DNA of 8,245 nt, taken from assembly GCA_047638695.1 (NCBI GenBank), contig JBLINY010000166.1:1-8245 (forward strand). Reading direction: 5' to 3'. A model generated the notes under the pieces. It made no database searches. It had not been told where the DNA came from and saw only the letters and a program-made list of their open reading frames with translations. Source of the stretch: JAHECQ01 sp047638695 (GTDB lineage: Bacteria > Actinomycetota > Acidimicrobiia > Acidimicrobiales > SZUA-35). This document shows positions 1-5,910 of the stretch, piece after piece. Positions within the stretch are counted from its first letter, which is position 1. The number at the start of each line of letters is the position of its first letter. Both the position numbers and the translations under genes were made by a program.

Positions 1-266
1 GCGACCGCGTCATACAACGGTGTCGAGTCCAACACCCGCTTCGTGCTCACCAGCCCAGCAGTCCGGGCAGCGTCCAAGGAGACCTCAAAGATCCGTTTCG
101 GGCGATCCGACCGGGCCAAGCGGGCACGCATATCGACCAACACAGTGTGCGCGAAACCCGGATAATCGAAGTCCAAACCGCCACACGCGTACTTCCAGCG
201 GGCATCGAACTCGAACGCCGACACCGCTTCACGATCCGACAGGCCAAACGCACGCTGCAACACCAT
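1..266 (-). pseudogene. IS1182-type transposase, interrupted: central fragment running off the left edge
   Basis: The minus strand from about 266 to 1 reads as transposase sequence of the IS1182 type (IS5-like, InsH N-terminal/DUF772 domain). Visible hallmarks, in order, are MVLQRAFGLSDREAVSAF, then RWKYACGG, then DYPGFAHTVLVDMRARL and finally RVLDSTPLYDAVA. These match the usual block of LSDREA, WKYALG, a phenylalanine-histidine pair, FRARL and the DST motif that carries the first catalytic aspartate. The gene has no start of its own here: upstream of 266 the frame passes into IS3-type sequence and meets a stop at about 312. The missing N-terminal part is found on the same strand at 1304-1110, beyond an inserted element. 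The rest of the gene, including the remaining DDE residues, lies outside the window. Family assignment is from motif recognition; the exact IS is unknown. Confidence 0.82.
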
Positions 267-302
267 CTGGGCATCCCCTCGAAGTGTGGAGACATCCACT
301 AT

Positions 303-308
303 GAGGAG
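303..308 (+). promoter_or_regulatory. Ribosome binding site of orfA
   Basis: GAGGAG lies five bases before the ATG at 314. It is a strong Shine-Dalgarno match and fixes the orfA start. Confidence 0.7.
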
Positions 309-313
309 ATGTC

Positions 314-604
314 ATGACAGAAGTGCGAAGGAAGTACGACCCGGAGTTCCGTGAGGGTGCGGTCCGGATTGTTCGGGAGACCGGCAAACCAATCGCCCAG
401 GTCGCCGACGATCTCGGCCTGAACGCCGGGACGTTGGGGAACTGGGTGAAGAAAGACCGGATCGAACGGGGCGAGTCCGAAGGGCTGAACACCGATGAGC
501 GGGCCCGGCTGTCCCAACTCGAGCGTGAGAACGCCGAGTTGCGGATGGAGCGTGATGTCCTCAAGCGATCCGTGGTCCTGTGGGTCAAGGAGGCAACGCG
601 ATGA
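314..604 (+). CDS. IS3-family transposase OrfA (helix-turn-helix subunit)
   Basis: A 96-residue protein of the HTH_Tnp_1 type. The start MTEVRRKYDPEFREGAVRIV, the segment PIAQVADDLGLNAGTLGNWVKK (helix-turn-helix, about residues 26-47) and a leucine-rich heptad stretch, LSQLERENAELRMERDVLKR (about 66-85), are the usual OrfA plan: DNA binding of the terminal repeats followed by a coiled coil for multimerisation. The length is normal for the family and the frame is intact. Its TGA overlaps the ATG of orfB by four bases (ATGA), and orfB is in the -1 frame, as in other IS3 elements where a -1 frameshift makes the OrfAB transposase. I see no obvious A-rich slippery site; instead orfB has its own strong ribosome binding site. 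Without a working orfB this protein probably has no transposition role, although it could still bind related IS ends. Confidence 0.9.
   Translation: MTEVRRKYDPEFREGAVRIVRETGKPIAQVADDLGLNAGTLGNWVKKDRIERGESEGLNTDERARLSQLERENAELRMERDVLKRSVVLWVKEATR
587..593 (+). promoter_or_regulatory. Ribosome binding site of orfB
   Basis: AAGGAGG, a near-perfect anti-16S match, ends seven bases before the ATG at 601. It sits inside the orfA reading frame, so orfB could start independently or by coupling to orfA. Confidence 0.7.
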
Positions 605-1031
605 CCGTGGCATCGTTCGTTGCTGCCCAGAGGACCAATCATGGTGTACCCCACGCCAAATGCTGCCGGTGGCTCGACGTCAAACCGTCGACGTTCTACA
701 AGTGCGTGGCCGGCCCCCGACGGCCCGCCAGCAACGCCGGGACCGGCTCGACTCGGCAGTCAAGGAGTCGTTCGATGAGTCGGGCGGCACACCGGGAACG
801 TACGGGTCACCGCGGGTGTGGGAAGACCTGGACGAAGCAGGCTGGGCGGTGTCGGTGAACACCGTTGCCTCCTCCATGGCCCGCCAAGGCCTGGTTGGTC
901 GGTCCCCGAAACGCAAACGCCGGTCCTTGACCCGCCCGGACAAAGCGGCAGCGCCGATCCGCGACCTCGTTCGTCGTGACTACTCGACAGGGCCGGTCTG
1001 GGCTTCCCCTGAAATCGTGGAGGGTTTCTGA
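601..1031 (+). pseudogene. IS3-family transposase OrfB, frameshifted and truncated
   Basis: The first frame from 601 reads MTVASFVAAQRTNHGVPHAK and then CRWLDVKPSTFYKCVAG, the usual OrfB N-terminus. Family similarity then jumps to another frame that reads PPTARQQRRDRLDSAVKES, TYGSPRVWEDLDEAGWAVSV and MARQGLVGRSPKRKR, the HTH_21 region. The switch lies in the run of five C at 714-718; adding one C would restore the frame exactly. Similarity ends near RRDYSTGPV (about 997), just before the retroviral-type integrase core should begin with its first catalytic aspartate. The frame then runs by chance into IS-end-like DNA and stops at 1029-1031. About 130 of an expected roughly 280-290 residues remain, with none of the DDE residues, so the product cannot be active. 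Confidence 0.85.
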
Positions 1032-1109
1032 TTGGGGTTGCAGTCTCGCGTGTGCTGGCGTTGTGATGCCAGCGGTCAGTGAGACCGGTGTTTATGCGGC
1101 CCGATCGCC
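998..1109. other. IS-like remnant between orfB and the IS1182-type fragment
   Basis: Bases 998-1022 (beginning CTGGGCTTCCCCTGAAATCG) resemble the left terminus of the IS3 element at 267-291 (beginning CTGGGCATCCCCTCGAAGTG) in the same orientation: about 20 of 25 bases agree. This looks like the end of a second, related IS3-type element, left as a stump. The rest of the stretch codes for nothing I recognise. It contains two short inverted repeats: GCTGGC/GCCAGC with an 8-base loop (1054-1073) and CGGTC/GACCG with a 5-base loop (1073-1087). Which element contributed which base cannot be decided without the intact copies. Confidence 0.45.
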
Positions 1110-1304
1110 GATGGTGGCCACGATCTGAGGCGGCACCGACCGCCGACCCGTCGACGTGAACAGATCAGCGAACAACTCGTCCGGGAACAAGCGATGACCC
1201 TGGCGATGCAACAACGCCCAGATCGAGTCGGCGCCGACCCGATCCCCCACGAACCCCGTGCCCTTCAACATGTCCGCTTGCGACGGCGTCAACCCGATCG
1301 TCAT
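1092..1304 (-). pseudogene. IS1182-type transposase, interrupted: N-terminal fragment
   Basis: Read from ATG 1304 the minus strand gives MTIGLTPSQADMLKGTGFVG, then SIWALLHRQGHRLFPDELFA and DLFTSTGRRSVPPQIVAT, the N-terminal part of IS1182-type transposases (the LFPDE.FADLF…GR.S.PP block of DUF772). Similarity ends at about 1110, after which the frame reads GDRAA and stops at 1092. The missing continuation, MVLQRAFGLSDREAV, begins at 266 on the same strand about 840 bp away, so the two pieces fit end to end as one gene split by the inserted IS3 material. In-frame ATGs at 1316, 1319 and 1370 are alternative starts; none has a clear ribosome binding site. About 90 bp separate 1304 from the end of the next gene; they hold no gene that I can see. 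Confidence 0.8.
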
Positions 1305-1393
1305 AGCCACCATCATCGCCGAACAGTCCCCCAAACGCGAGCACCAACCAGCACGAAAAACACCAACCACCTAGATCCCGATCAGCGACTCGT

Positions 1394-2650
1394 TCAGCCG
1401 GCGGCGGGAGCAGCGGCAGGAGCAGCCGGGGCGTTCGGGCTACCCATCGCCGACGCGGCATTGGATGTCACCTGGAAGGCCTCGGCCGCTCGCTCGTTCT
1501 CGTTGATCTTGGTCAACACGGCCTCGCGGGCTCGGTCGAACGTCTCGCGATTCTCGATGACGAACTGGTTCGACTCGCGCATTGACGCCAACTGACCGTT
1601 GACCTCGGGAATTACATAACGGGCAACCATGTCCCAGCTGTTACGAACATCGGCCGGCCGGGCCCAGTCGTTGATGAACCCAACGGCAACACCAAAACCG
1701 CCGGTGACTTCGTACATCTGCACGATGCGCTCGATCAGATCATCGGGGGTGCCGATAACGGCCGCTGAACCAGGCCCATCGGCAAGGCCGACGATGGCAT
1801 CGGTAGTGCTGGCAAAGGGCTCGACACCGGGCCGCTGCAACGTGCCGACGGTGTAATCGTTGTGCCACTTCATCAGGCCATGCTCGACCTCTTCGTAGGC
1901 CTTCTCGCGAGTTTCGGCGATGTGCCAGTTGAACATCACCCGCCAATTGCGGCGGGTGACAACCTTGCTGTGCTTTCCAGCCGACTCTTCGGCAAAGCTC
2001 CACTGCAGCGGTAGCGACTGGATTCCCTCGGTCGACATCGAACCGATCGACAACACGCCGTCGCCGTACTTGCCGGCCAGCGTCATGCCCGACGGGCTCA
2101 CCATCGAGGCGGTCGCCATCGGAATTTCCTCTTGCAACGGCAAGATCTGCAGCTTGGCGTCATTGAGCGTGAACCAGTCCGACTCGTGCGAGAAGCGGGG
2201 CTCGCCGGCCAGCAAACGCTTGATCACGCCTATGGCTTCATCCTGGCGATCCCTCTGCGTCATGGGATCAATGCCCAGCGTGTGGGCGTCGGATGCAAGC
2301 GCACCAGGACCGGTTCCGAGGATGGCTCGGCCCTGACTCATGTGGTCGAGTTGCACGATGCGCTGCGCCACGTTGAACGGGTGATGATAGGGCAGCGAGA
2401 TCACGCCGGTACCGAGACGGATACGGCCAGTGCGCATGGCCGCGCCGGCCAGGAACATCTCGGGAGAGGCAATTGTCTCCCAGCCGGTGCTGTGGTGCTC
2501 ACCGCACCAAAACTCCTCGTAGCCGAGCTTGTCCATCAACTCGACCAACTCAAGATCGCGCTGCAGTTGCAGCGTCGGGCTCTCGCCCGGCAGGTGATGA
2601 GGAGCTAAGAACGCGCCGAACCGGATCTTGTCATTCGAGGGAAGCGACAT
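1394..2650 (-). CDS. LLM-class flavin-dependent monooxygenase, limonene 1,2-monooxygenase-like
   Basis: A 418-residue soluble protein of the bacterial luciferase-like TIM-barrel family. Diagnostic stretches are KIRFGAFLAPHHLPGESPTL (8-27), the DLELVELMDKLGYEEFWCGE segment (32-51) leading into HHSTGWETIASPE, RLGTGVISLPYHHPFNVA (78-95), LDHMSQGRAILGTGPGA (101-117) and GIDPMTQR (126-133). This pattern is closest to LimB-type enzymes, in which a reduced flavin supplied by a reductase activates oxygen for epoxidation or Baeyer-Villiger attack on cyclic terpenoids. The substrate cannot be read from sequence; the LimB label is widely over-applied. The C-terminus is an Ala/Pro-rich tail (from about 397), probably disordered. 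The gene lies downstream of an acyl-CoA dehydrogenase on the same strand, which fits oxidation of a branched or cyclic compound followed by acyl-CoA degradation. Its end is only about 90 bp from the IS-derived region but looks complete. The ATG at 2650 has only a weak GGGTG upstream. Confidence 0.85.
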   Translation of the reverse strand: MSLPSNDKIRFGAFLAPHHLPGESPTLQLQRDLELVELMDKLGYEEFWCGEHHSTGWETIASPEMFLAGAAMRTGRIRLGTGVISLPYHHPFNVAQRIVQLDHMSQGRAILGTGPGALASDAHTLGIDPMTQRDRQDEAIGVIKRLLAGEPRFSHESDWFTLNDAKLQILPLQEEIPMATASMVSPSGMTLAGKYGDGVLSIGSMSTEGIQSLPLQWSFAEESAGKHSKVVTRRNWRVMFNWHIAETREKAYEEVEHGLMKWHNDYTVGTLQRPGVEPFASTTDAIVGLADGPGSAAVIGTPDDLIERIVQMYEVTGGFGVAVGFINDWARPADVRNSWDMVARYVIPEVNGQLASMRESNQFVIENRETFDRAREAVLTKINENERAAEAFQVTSNAASAMGSPNAPAAPAAAPAAG

Positions 2651-2657
2651 GGCACCC

Positions 2658-2663
2658 AGACTA
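2658..2663 (-). promoter_or_regulatory. Possible -10 element of the flavin monooxygenase gene
   Basis: On the minus strand TAGTCT (a TANNNT hexamer) lies seven bases before ATG 2650, the spacing expected of a leaderless transcript. Alone this is a weak match. The position agrees with the stronger cases at ald and lrp in this window. Confidence 0.3.
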
Positions 2664-2683
2664 CGCCATCCCCTCCCCCACGT

Positions 2684-2728
2684 AATTGTCCTTCTTATGC
2701 ACCTCTACGGTGCTTCAGAAGGACAATT
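2684..2728. promoter_or_regulatory. Long inverted repeat between acyl-CoA dehydrogenase and flavin monooxygenase genes
   Basis: The arms AATTGTCCTTCT (2684-2695) and AGAAGGACAATT (2717-2728) are perfect 12-bp inverted repeats. Inside, after a 3x3 mismatch, lies a second pair GCACC/GGTGC (2699-2703 and 2709-2713) around TCTAC. The whole 45 nt is therefore one imperfect palindrome. It sits 23 bp after the stop of the upstream dehydrogenase and 33 bp before the monooxygenase start. As RNA it would make a stable stem-loop, but no U-run follows on either strand, so a classical intrinsic terminator is unlikely. A large operator for a dimeric regulator, an mRNA-processing hairpin between the genes, or a palindromic repeat element are the remaining readings. 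Confidence 0.6.
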
Positions 2729-2751
2729 TGGGAGGCTTTCCGGGGAGACTG

Positions 2752-4056
2752 CTACAGGGACTGGAGGTGGCGTTCGAGAACGTCGGCGTACTTGGCTTCA
2801 GCCGCTGCTTGGCGGCGGGGAAGGTGCATGGTCGGGAACATGTCGTCGGACGGCACGTACTGGTCGAGCACCCGGCGAGCCACCTGCACCTTGTGCACTT
2901 CGGTGGGGCCGTCGGCCAGCCCCATGTGGAACGACTCGATCACCTCTTTACCAAACGGCATCTCCCACGACGCGCCAAGCGAACCGTGAATCTGCAGCGC
3001 GCGGCTGGCGACGTTGCGATAAACGGTCGGCATCTGTGCCTTCACCGCCGAGATGTCGTGACGTACCAATCGGTAGTCTTGAAGCCGGTCGATCTTCCAT
3101 GCGGTCCGCAGCACGAAAAGCCGGAACATCTCCATCTCGATCCACGAGTCGGCGATCATTTCCTGCACCATCTGTTTGCGGCTGAGCTTCTCGCCCTTGG
3201 TGTTCCGGCTCAGTGCCCGCTCGCACATCATGTCAAAGATTCGCTGGACCCGACCACTGGTTCGCATGGCGTGGTGGATACGACCTCCGCCCAGACGGGT
3301 CTGAGCGACGGCGAAACCGCCACCGCGTTCGCCAAGCAAGTTTTCCTTTGGCACCCGGACATCGTTGTAACGGATGTAGGCGTGGCTGCCGTGCTCGTCG
3401 CCCTGCGGCTCGTAGCTAAGGCCGACGTTGCGGACGATCTCGACACCGGGCGTGTCGGTGGGCACGAGGAACATCGACTGACTACGAACCAACTCGTTGT
3501 CGGGGTCGGTCACCACCATCACGATCAGAAAGCTGGCATACCGAGCGTTCGACGAGAACCACTTTTCGCCGTTGATCACCCATTCATCACCGTCTTGAAC
3601 CGCGCTTGTTGTGAAGACAGCCGGATCGGCACCACCCTGCGGTTCGGTCATCGAATAGCACGACACGATCTCGTTACGCAGCAGCGGTTCGAGGAACTGC
3701 TCCTTCTGTTCCGGCGTGCCGAAGTGGGCGAGAATCTCGCTGTTGCCAGTGTCGGGAGCCTGGGTACCGAACACGGTCGGTCCGCTACGGGCTCGACCCA
3801 GAATCTCGTTTATCAGAGCCAACTTCACCTGGCCGTACCCGGGGCCACCCAGGTCAGGGCCCAGGTGGCAGGCCCATAGCTTGCGGTCCTGCACGATCTT
3901 CTGGAGCGGTGGAATGACCTCGGCCCGGATTGGATCGGCTAGGTCGTACGGGCTCTTCACGATGAAGTCGAGCGGCTCGATTTCCTCCTTTACGAAGTTG
4001 TCGATCCAGTCGAGTTCCTCTTGGAAGTCGGCGTCAGTTTCGAAATCCCATGCCAT
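2752..4056 (-). CDS. Acyl-CoA dehydrogenase, ACAD10/11-like
   Basis: A 434-residue FAD-dependent dehydrogenase that would form the trans-2,3 double bond in an acyl-CoA. Domains follow the family order: an N-terminal helical domain (MAWDFETDADF…FVKEEIEPLD), a middle beta domain with CYSMTEPQGGADP (133-145) and GEKWFSSNA (163-171) that hold flavin and substrate, and a C-terminal helical domain with GRIHHAMRTSGRVQRIFDMM and ALQIHGSLGAS. The signature GLADGPTEVHK (379-389) is that of the ACAD10/11 branch; at the place of the medium-chain enzyme's catalytic glutamate (YEGT) the sequence has Asp (ADGP). Electron transfer flavoprotein is the expected acceptor. Substrates of this branch include branched, long-chain and hydroxylated acyl-CoAs, so chain length cannot be named. 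I chose ATG 4056 because related proteins start M-x-WDF; a GTG two codons earlier (4062) is possible. A 16-bp tandem repeat lies just upstream. Confidence 0.9.
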   Translation of the reverse strand: MAWDFETDADFQEELDWIDNFVKEEIEPLDFIVKSPYDLADPIRAEVIPPLQKIVQDRKLWACHLGPDLGGPGYGQVKLALINEILGRARSGPTVFGTQAPDTGNSEILAHFGTPEQKEQFLEPLLRNEIVSCYSMTEPQGGADPAVFTTSAVQDGDEWVINGEKWFSSNARYASFLIVMVVTDPDNELVRSQSMFLVPTDTPGVEIVRNVGLSYEPQGDEHGSHAYIRYNDVRVPKENLLGERGGGFAVAQTRLGGGRIHHAMRTSGRVQRIFDMMCERALSRNTKGEKLSRKQMVQEMIADSWIEMEMFRLFVLRTAWKIDRLQDYRLVRHDISAVKAQMPTVYRNVASRALQIHGSLGASWEMPFGKEVIESFHMGLADGPTEVHKVQVARRVLDQYVPSDDMFPTMHLPRRQAAAEAKYADVLERHLQSL

Positions 4057-4083
4057 GGACACTGCTTAGCAGCAGAGCAGCCG

Positions 4084-4179
4084 CTCCGCGGCTCAGAGAC
4101 TCCGCGGCTCAGAGACTCCGCGGCTCAGAGACTCCGCGGCTCAGAGACTCCGCGGCTCAGAGACTCCGCGGCTCAGAGA
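4084..4179. repeat. Tandem repeat, six perfect copies of 16 bp
   Basis: The unit CTCCGCGGCTCAGAGA occurs six times without a single difference (4084, 4100, 4116, 4132, 4148, 4164). Each unit holds the palindrome CCGCGG. The array fills most of the 156 bp between the end of ald (4213) and the start of the acyl-CoA dehydrogenase (4056), both on the minus strand, so it lies in the 5' region of the dehydrogenase, with the last unit only 27 bp from its ATG. Perfect identity suggests recent expansion by slippage. There are no spacers, so it is not a CRISPR. Confidence 0.95.
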
Positions 4180-4212
4180 CATTGATCGGAGGCAAGGCCT
4201 GTAGCGAGCCCG

Positions 4213-5337
4213 CTAGCTCAGCGAGGCGAGCACGTCCTCGGCCGATACGAACGGGAGGTCGAGCGATTCGGCAACGGCCAGCTCGGTAACGTGGCCGCCA
4301 GAGACGTTGAGACCGTTTCGTAGATGTGGGTCGTCCTGCAGCGCGCGACCTGCGCCCTTATCGGCCAGCGCCAGCACGAATGGCAGCGTCGAGTTGTTCA
4401 GTGCATAGGTCGAGGTCTTGGGCACGGCGCCAGGCATGTTGGCAACGCAGTAGTGGACTACACCGTCAACGATGTAGGTCGGCTCGGAGTGGGTTGTCGC
4501 TTTCGATGTTTCGAAGGCGCCACCCTGATCGATGGCCACATCGACCAGCACCGAGCCTTTGCGCATGGCTGTCACCATCTCGGCGCTGACCAACTTGGGA
4601 GCGCGGGCGCCTTTGACCAGCACGGCCCCCACAACGACATCGGCATCGATCACCAACTCTTCGAGCGCAGCTCGCGTGGAGTAGACCGGCTTGAGCGAAG
4701 CACTAAAGCGAGCCGATAACCGGTCGAGCACGGGAAGGCTGCGGTCGAGCACCGTCACATCGGCCCCGAGGCCGATGGCCATCTCTACTGAGTTCTCACC
4801 GACCACGCCACCGCCGATGACGACCACTTTGGCGGGAGCAACGCCCGGAACACCGCCCATCAAGAGGCCGGCACCACCCTGGGGGGCTTCGAGTGAATGG
4901 GCCGCGGCCTGAATTGCCATACGGCCAGCCACCTTCGACATAGGGGCGAGCAAGGGCAGGCCGCCATCGTCGTCAGTCACGGTTTCGTAGGCGATGCAGG
5001 TGGCCCCGCTTTCGATGAGGTCTTTGGTCTGGGCCGGGTCGGGAGCCAGGTGCAGATACGTGAAGAGCAAGTGATCGGGTCGAAGCATGGCCCGCTCGAC
5101 TGGCTGCGGTTCTTTGACCTTCACGATCATCTCGGCTTGGTCGAATACCTGTCTGGCGTCGTCGGCAATGGTGGCGCCGGCCGTCTCGTAGAGGTCATCG
5201 CTGGCACCGATGCCGATGCCGGCCTCGGTCTGCACGACTACAGCGTGGCCGTGCGCGACAAGCTCTCGAACACTTCCCGGGGTCAGGCCAACTCGCTGCT
5301 CAGCGTCTTTGATCTCTTTGGGTACACCGATCTGCAT
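4213..5337 (-). CDS. ald: Alanine dehydrogenase
   Basis: A 374-residue NAD-dependent enzyme that interconverts L-alanine with pyruvate and ammonium. The start MQIGVPKEIKDAEQRVGLTP and the sequence throughout are typical. Counting from ATG 5337, the residues expected in the active site fall where they do in characterised enzymes such as that of Mycobacterium tuberculosis: Arg15, Lys75 (VKVKEP), His96 (YLHLA) and Asp270 (DVAID). The Rossmann nucleotide site is VVVIGGGVVGENS (171-183), with Asp198 at the end of the second strand (TVLD). VANMPGAVPKTST (298-310) is the conserved C-terminal loop. A GTG at 5364 would add nine residues, but the numbering match and a -10-like TACGAT six bases upstream favour 5337 with a leaderless mRNA. 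The gene is divergent from a Lrp/AsnC regulator, the usual arrangement for alanine-induced control. It allows growth on alanine as carbon and nitrogen source and can regenerate NAD under low oxygen. Confidence 0.95.
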   Translation of the reverse strand: MQIGVPKEIKDAEQRVGLTPGSVRELVAHGHAVVVQTEAGIGIGASDDLYETAGATIADDARQVFDQAEMIVKVKEPQPVERAMLRPDHLLFTYLHLAPDPAQTKDLIESGATCIAYETVTDDDGGLPLLAPMSKVAGRMAIQAAAHSLEAPQGGAGLLMGGVPGVAPAKVVVIGGGVVGENSVEMAIGLGADVTVLDRSLPVLDRLSARFSASLKPVYSTRAALEELVIDADVVVGAVLVKGARAPKLVSAEMVTAMRKGSVLVDVAIDQGGAFETSKATTHSEPTYIVDGVVHYCVANMPGAVPKTSTYALNNSTLPFVLALADKGAGRALQDDPHLRNGLNVSGGHVTELAVAESLDLPFVSAEDVLASLS

Positions 5338-5343
5338 GTACTG

Positions 5344-5349
5344 ATCGTA
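5344..5349 (-). promoter_or_regulatory. Putative -10 element for leaderless ald transcript
   Basis: On the minus strand TACGAT (TANNNT) ends six bases before ATG 5337. That spacing puts the transcription start at or next to the A of the start codon. No Shine-Dalgarno sequence precedes this ATG. No convincing -35 element is visible. Confidence 0.5.
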
Positions 5350-5402
5350 CGACAGATAGCGCACGAGAGGATTGCAAATGTGAGTGCCTAGAGATCCTCT
5401 AT

Positions 5403-5417
5403 CCGAATATTCTTCGG
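5403..5417. promoter_or_regulatory. Candidate Lrp/AsnC operator between ald and its regulator
   Basis: CCGAATATTCTTCGG is a 15-bp inverted repeat (CCGAA/TTCGG around TATTC) with an AT-rich centre, the general form of Lrp/AsnC-family sites. It lies midway in the ald/lrp divergent region, about 66 bp from the ald start and 35 bp from the lrp start. That it binds the neighbouring regulator is inference. Confidence 0.45.
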
Positions 5418-5425
5418 TCTATCTG

Positions 5426-5437
5426 GCGATATATCGC
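5426..5437. promoter_or_regulatory. 12-bp palindrome abutting the lrp promoter
   Basis: GCGATATATCGC is a perfect 12-bp palindrome located directly before the -10-like TATGAT of the regulator gene, in the spacer of its presumed promoter. A protein bound here would block the regulator's own promoter, so an autoregulatory site is plausible. Confidence 0.4.
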
Positions 5438-5438
5438 A

Positions 5439-5444
5439 TATGAT
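5439..5444 (+). promoter_or_regulatory. Putative -10 element for leaderless lrp-type regulator
   Basis: TATGAT matches the TATAAT consensus in five of six bases and ends seven bases before ATG 5452, with no Shine-Dalgarno sequence near. This spacing supports a leaderless start at 5452 rather than at the ATG at 5440, which would overlap the -10 itself. Confidence 0.5.
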
Positions 5445-5451
5445 TGTGACA

Positions 5452-5910
5452 ATGGGCCGCGATGGGACCGATCACGCCATTCTCACGATCCTGCAGGCCG
5501 ACGGTCGTGTTACCAATGCCGAACTTGCCGACCGAGTGGGACTCTCGCCGTCGGCCTGCCTACGGAGAGTTCGGGTGCTGGAGGAGTCCGGTGTGATTGC
5601 CAGCTACGCCGCCCTGGTCGACCCCACTGCCATCGGACGGCCAACGTCGGTGTTCGTCGAGATATCGCTGGCCAGCCAGGAGGAAGGAGTGCTCGACCGC
5701 TTCGAGGAAGCGGTCGTCACAAACCCGGCAGTCATGAGCTGCCACCTGATGGCCGGCGACGCCGACTACCTGGTGCACGTCATGTGTGCCGATGTGAACG
5801 ATTACGAGCGCCTTCACCGCACCCATCTGGCGCAACTACCCGGCGTGGCCAGAATCAGATCGAGTTTTGCCCTACGCACGGTGGTCGATCGGACTGCGCT
5901 GGATTTCTAA
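5452..5910 (+). CDS. Lrp/AsnC-family transcriptional regulator, probable ald regulator
   Basis: A 152-residue protein with the two-domain Lrp plan. The N-terminal helix-turn-helix covers about residues 6-60: TDHAILTILQADGRVTNAEL, then LADRVGLSPSACLRRVRVLE as the recognition part, and SGVIASYAALVDP as the linker. The C-terminal RAM (ligand-binding, oligomerising) domain follows, about 66-141, with CHLMAGDADYLVHVMCADV and the closing LPGVARIRSSFAL. Such proteins form dimers to octamers and sense amino acids. Being divergent from ald with palindromes between them, it is most likely the AldR-type switch that responds to alanine; this is inference from position and family. I prefer ATG 5452 to ATG 5440 because of the -10-like TATGAT at 5439-5444. 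It converges on the ureohydrolase gene with 62 bp between the stops. Confidence 0.92.
   Translation: MGRDGTDHAILTILQADGRVTNAELADRVGLSPSACLRRVRVLEESGVIASYAALVDPTAIGRPTSVFVEISLASQEEGVLDRFEEAVVTNPAVMSCHLMAGDADYLVHVMCADVNDYERLHRTHLAQLPGVARIRSSFALRTVVDRTALDF

Larger units (their letters stand above)
268..999 (+). mobile_element. IS3-family element remnant inserted in an IS1182-type transposase gene
   Basis: Between the two halves of the minus-strand transposase lies an IS3-type unit on the plus strand: orfA (314-604), orfB (from 601) and a putative left terminus at 268 that begins TGGGCATCCCCTCGAAG, with the 5'-TG typical of IS3 ends. The matching right terminus (…GGGGATGCCCA) is not present, and orfB stops resembling its family near 997, so the right half is lost. 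No clean target-site duplication can be seen between 265-267 and about 1107-1112, which fits a deletion at the right side. The element cannot move by itself. The left boundary is a good estimate; the right boundary is where orfB similarity ends. Confidence 0.72.

Noticed and set aside
229..654. A 141-codon minus-strand frame opposite IS3 orfA
   Set aside because: It crosses the boundary between IS1182-type and IS3-type sequence and has no recognisable domain; the orfA frame on the plus strand explains the region.
1054..1087. Two small inverted repeats as a terminator or attC-like site
   Set aside because: Stems of five and six bases without a T-run or integron core sites; they are ordinary in GC-rich DNA and only noted within the IS remnant.
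2686..3879. A 397-codon open frame on the plus strand opposite the acyl-CoA dehydrogenase gene
   Set aside because: It is antisense to a clear family member, starts without ATG, shows no domain and is explained by high-GC codon bias leaving the opposite strand open.
4084..4179. CRISPR array
   Set aside because: The repeats are directly abutting 16-bp units with no spacers, and no cas gene is present.
4050..4289. Plus-strand frame giving a repetitive Arg/Ser/Ala-rich peptide
   Set aside because: It is simply the translation of the 16-bp tandem array plus the antisense of flanking genes.
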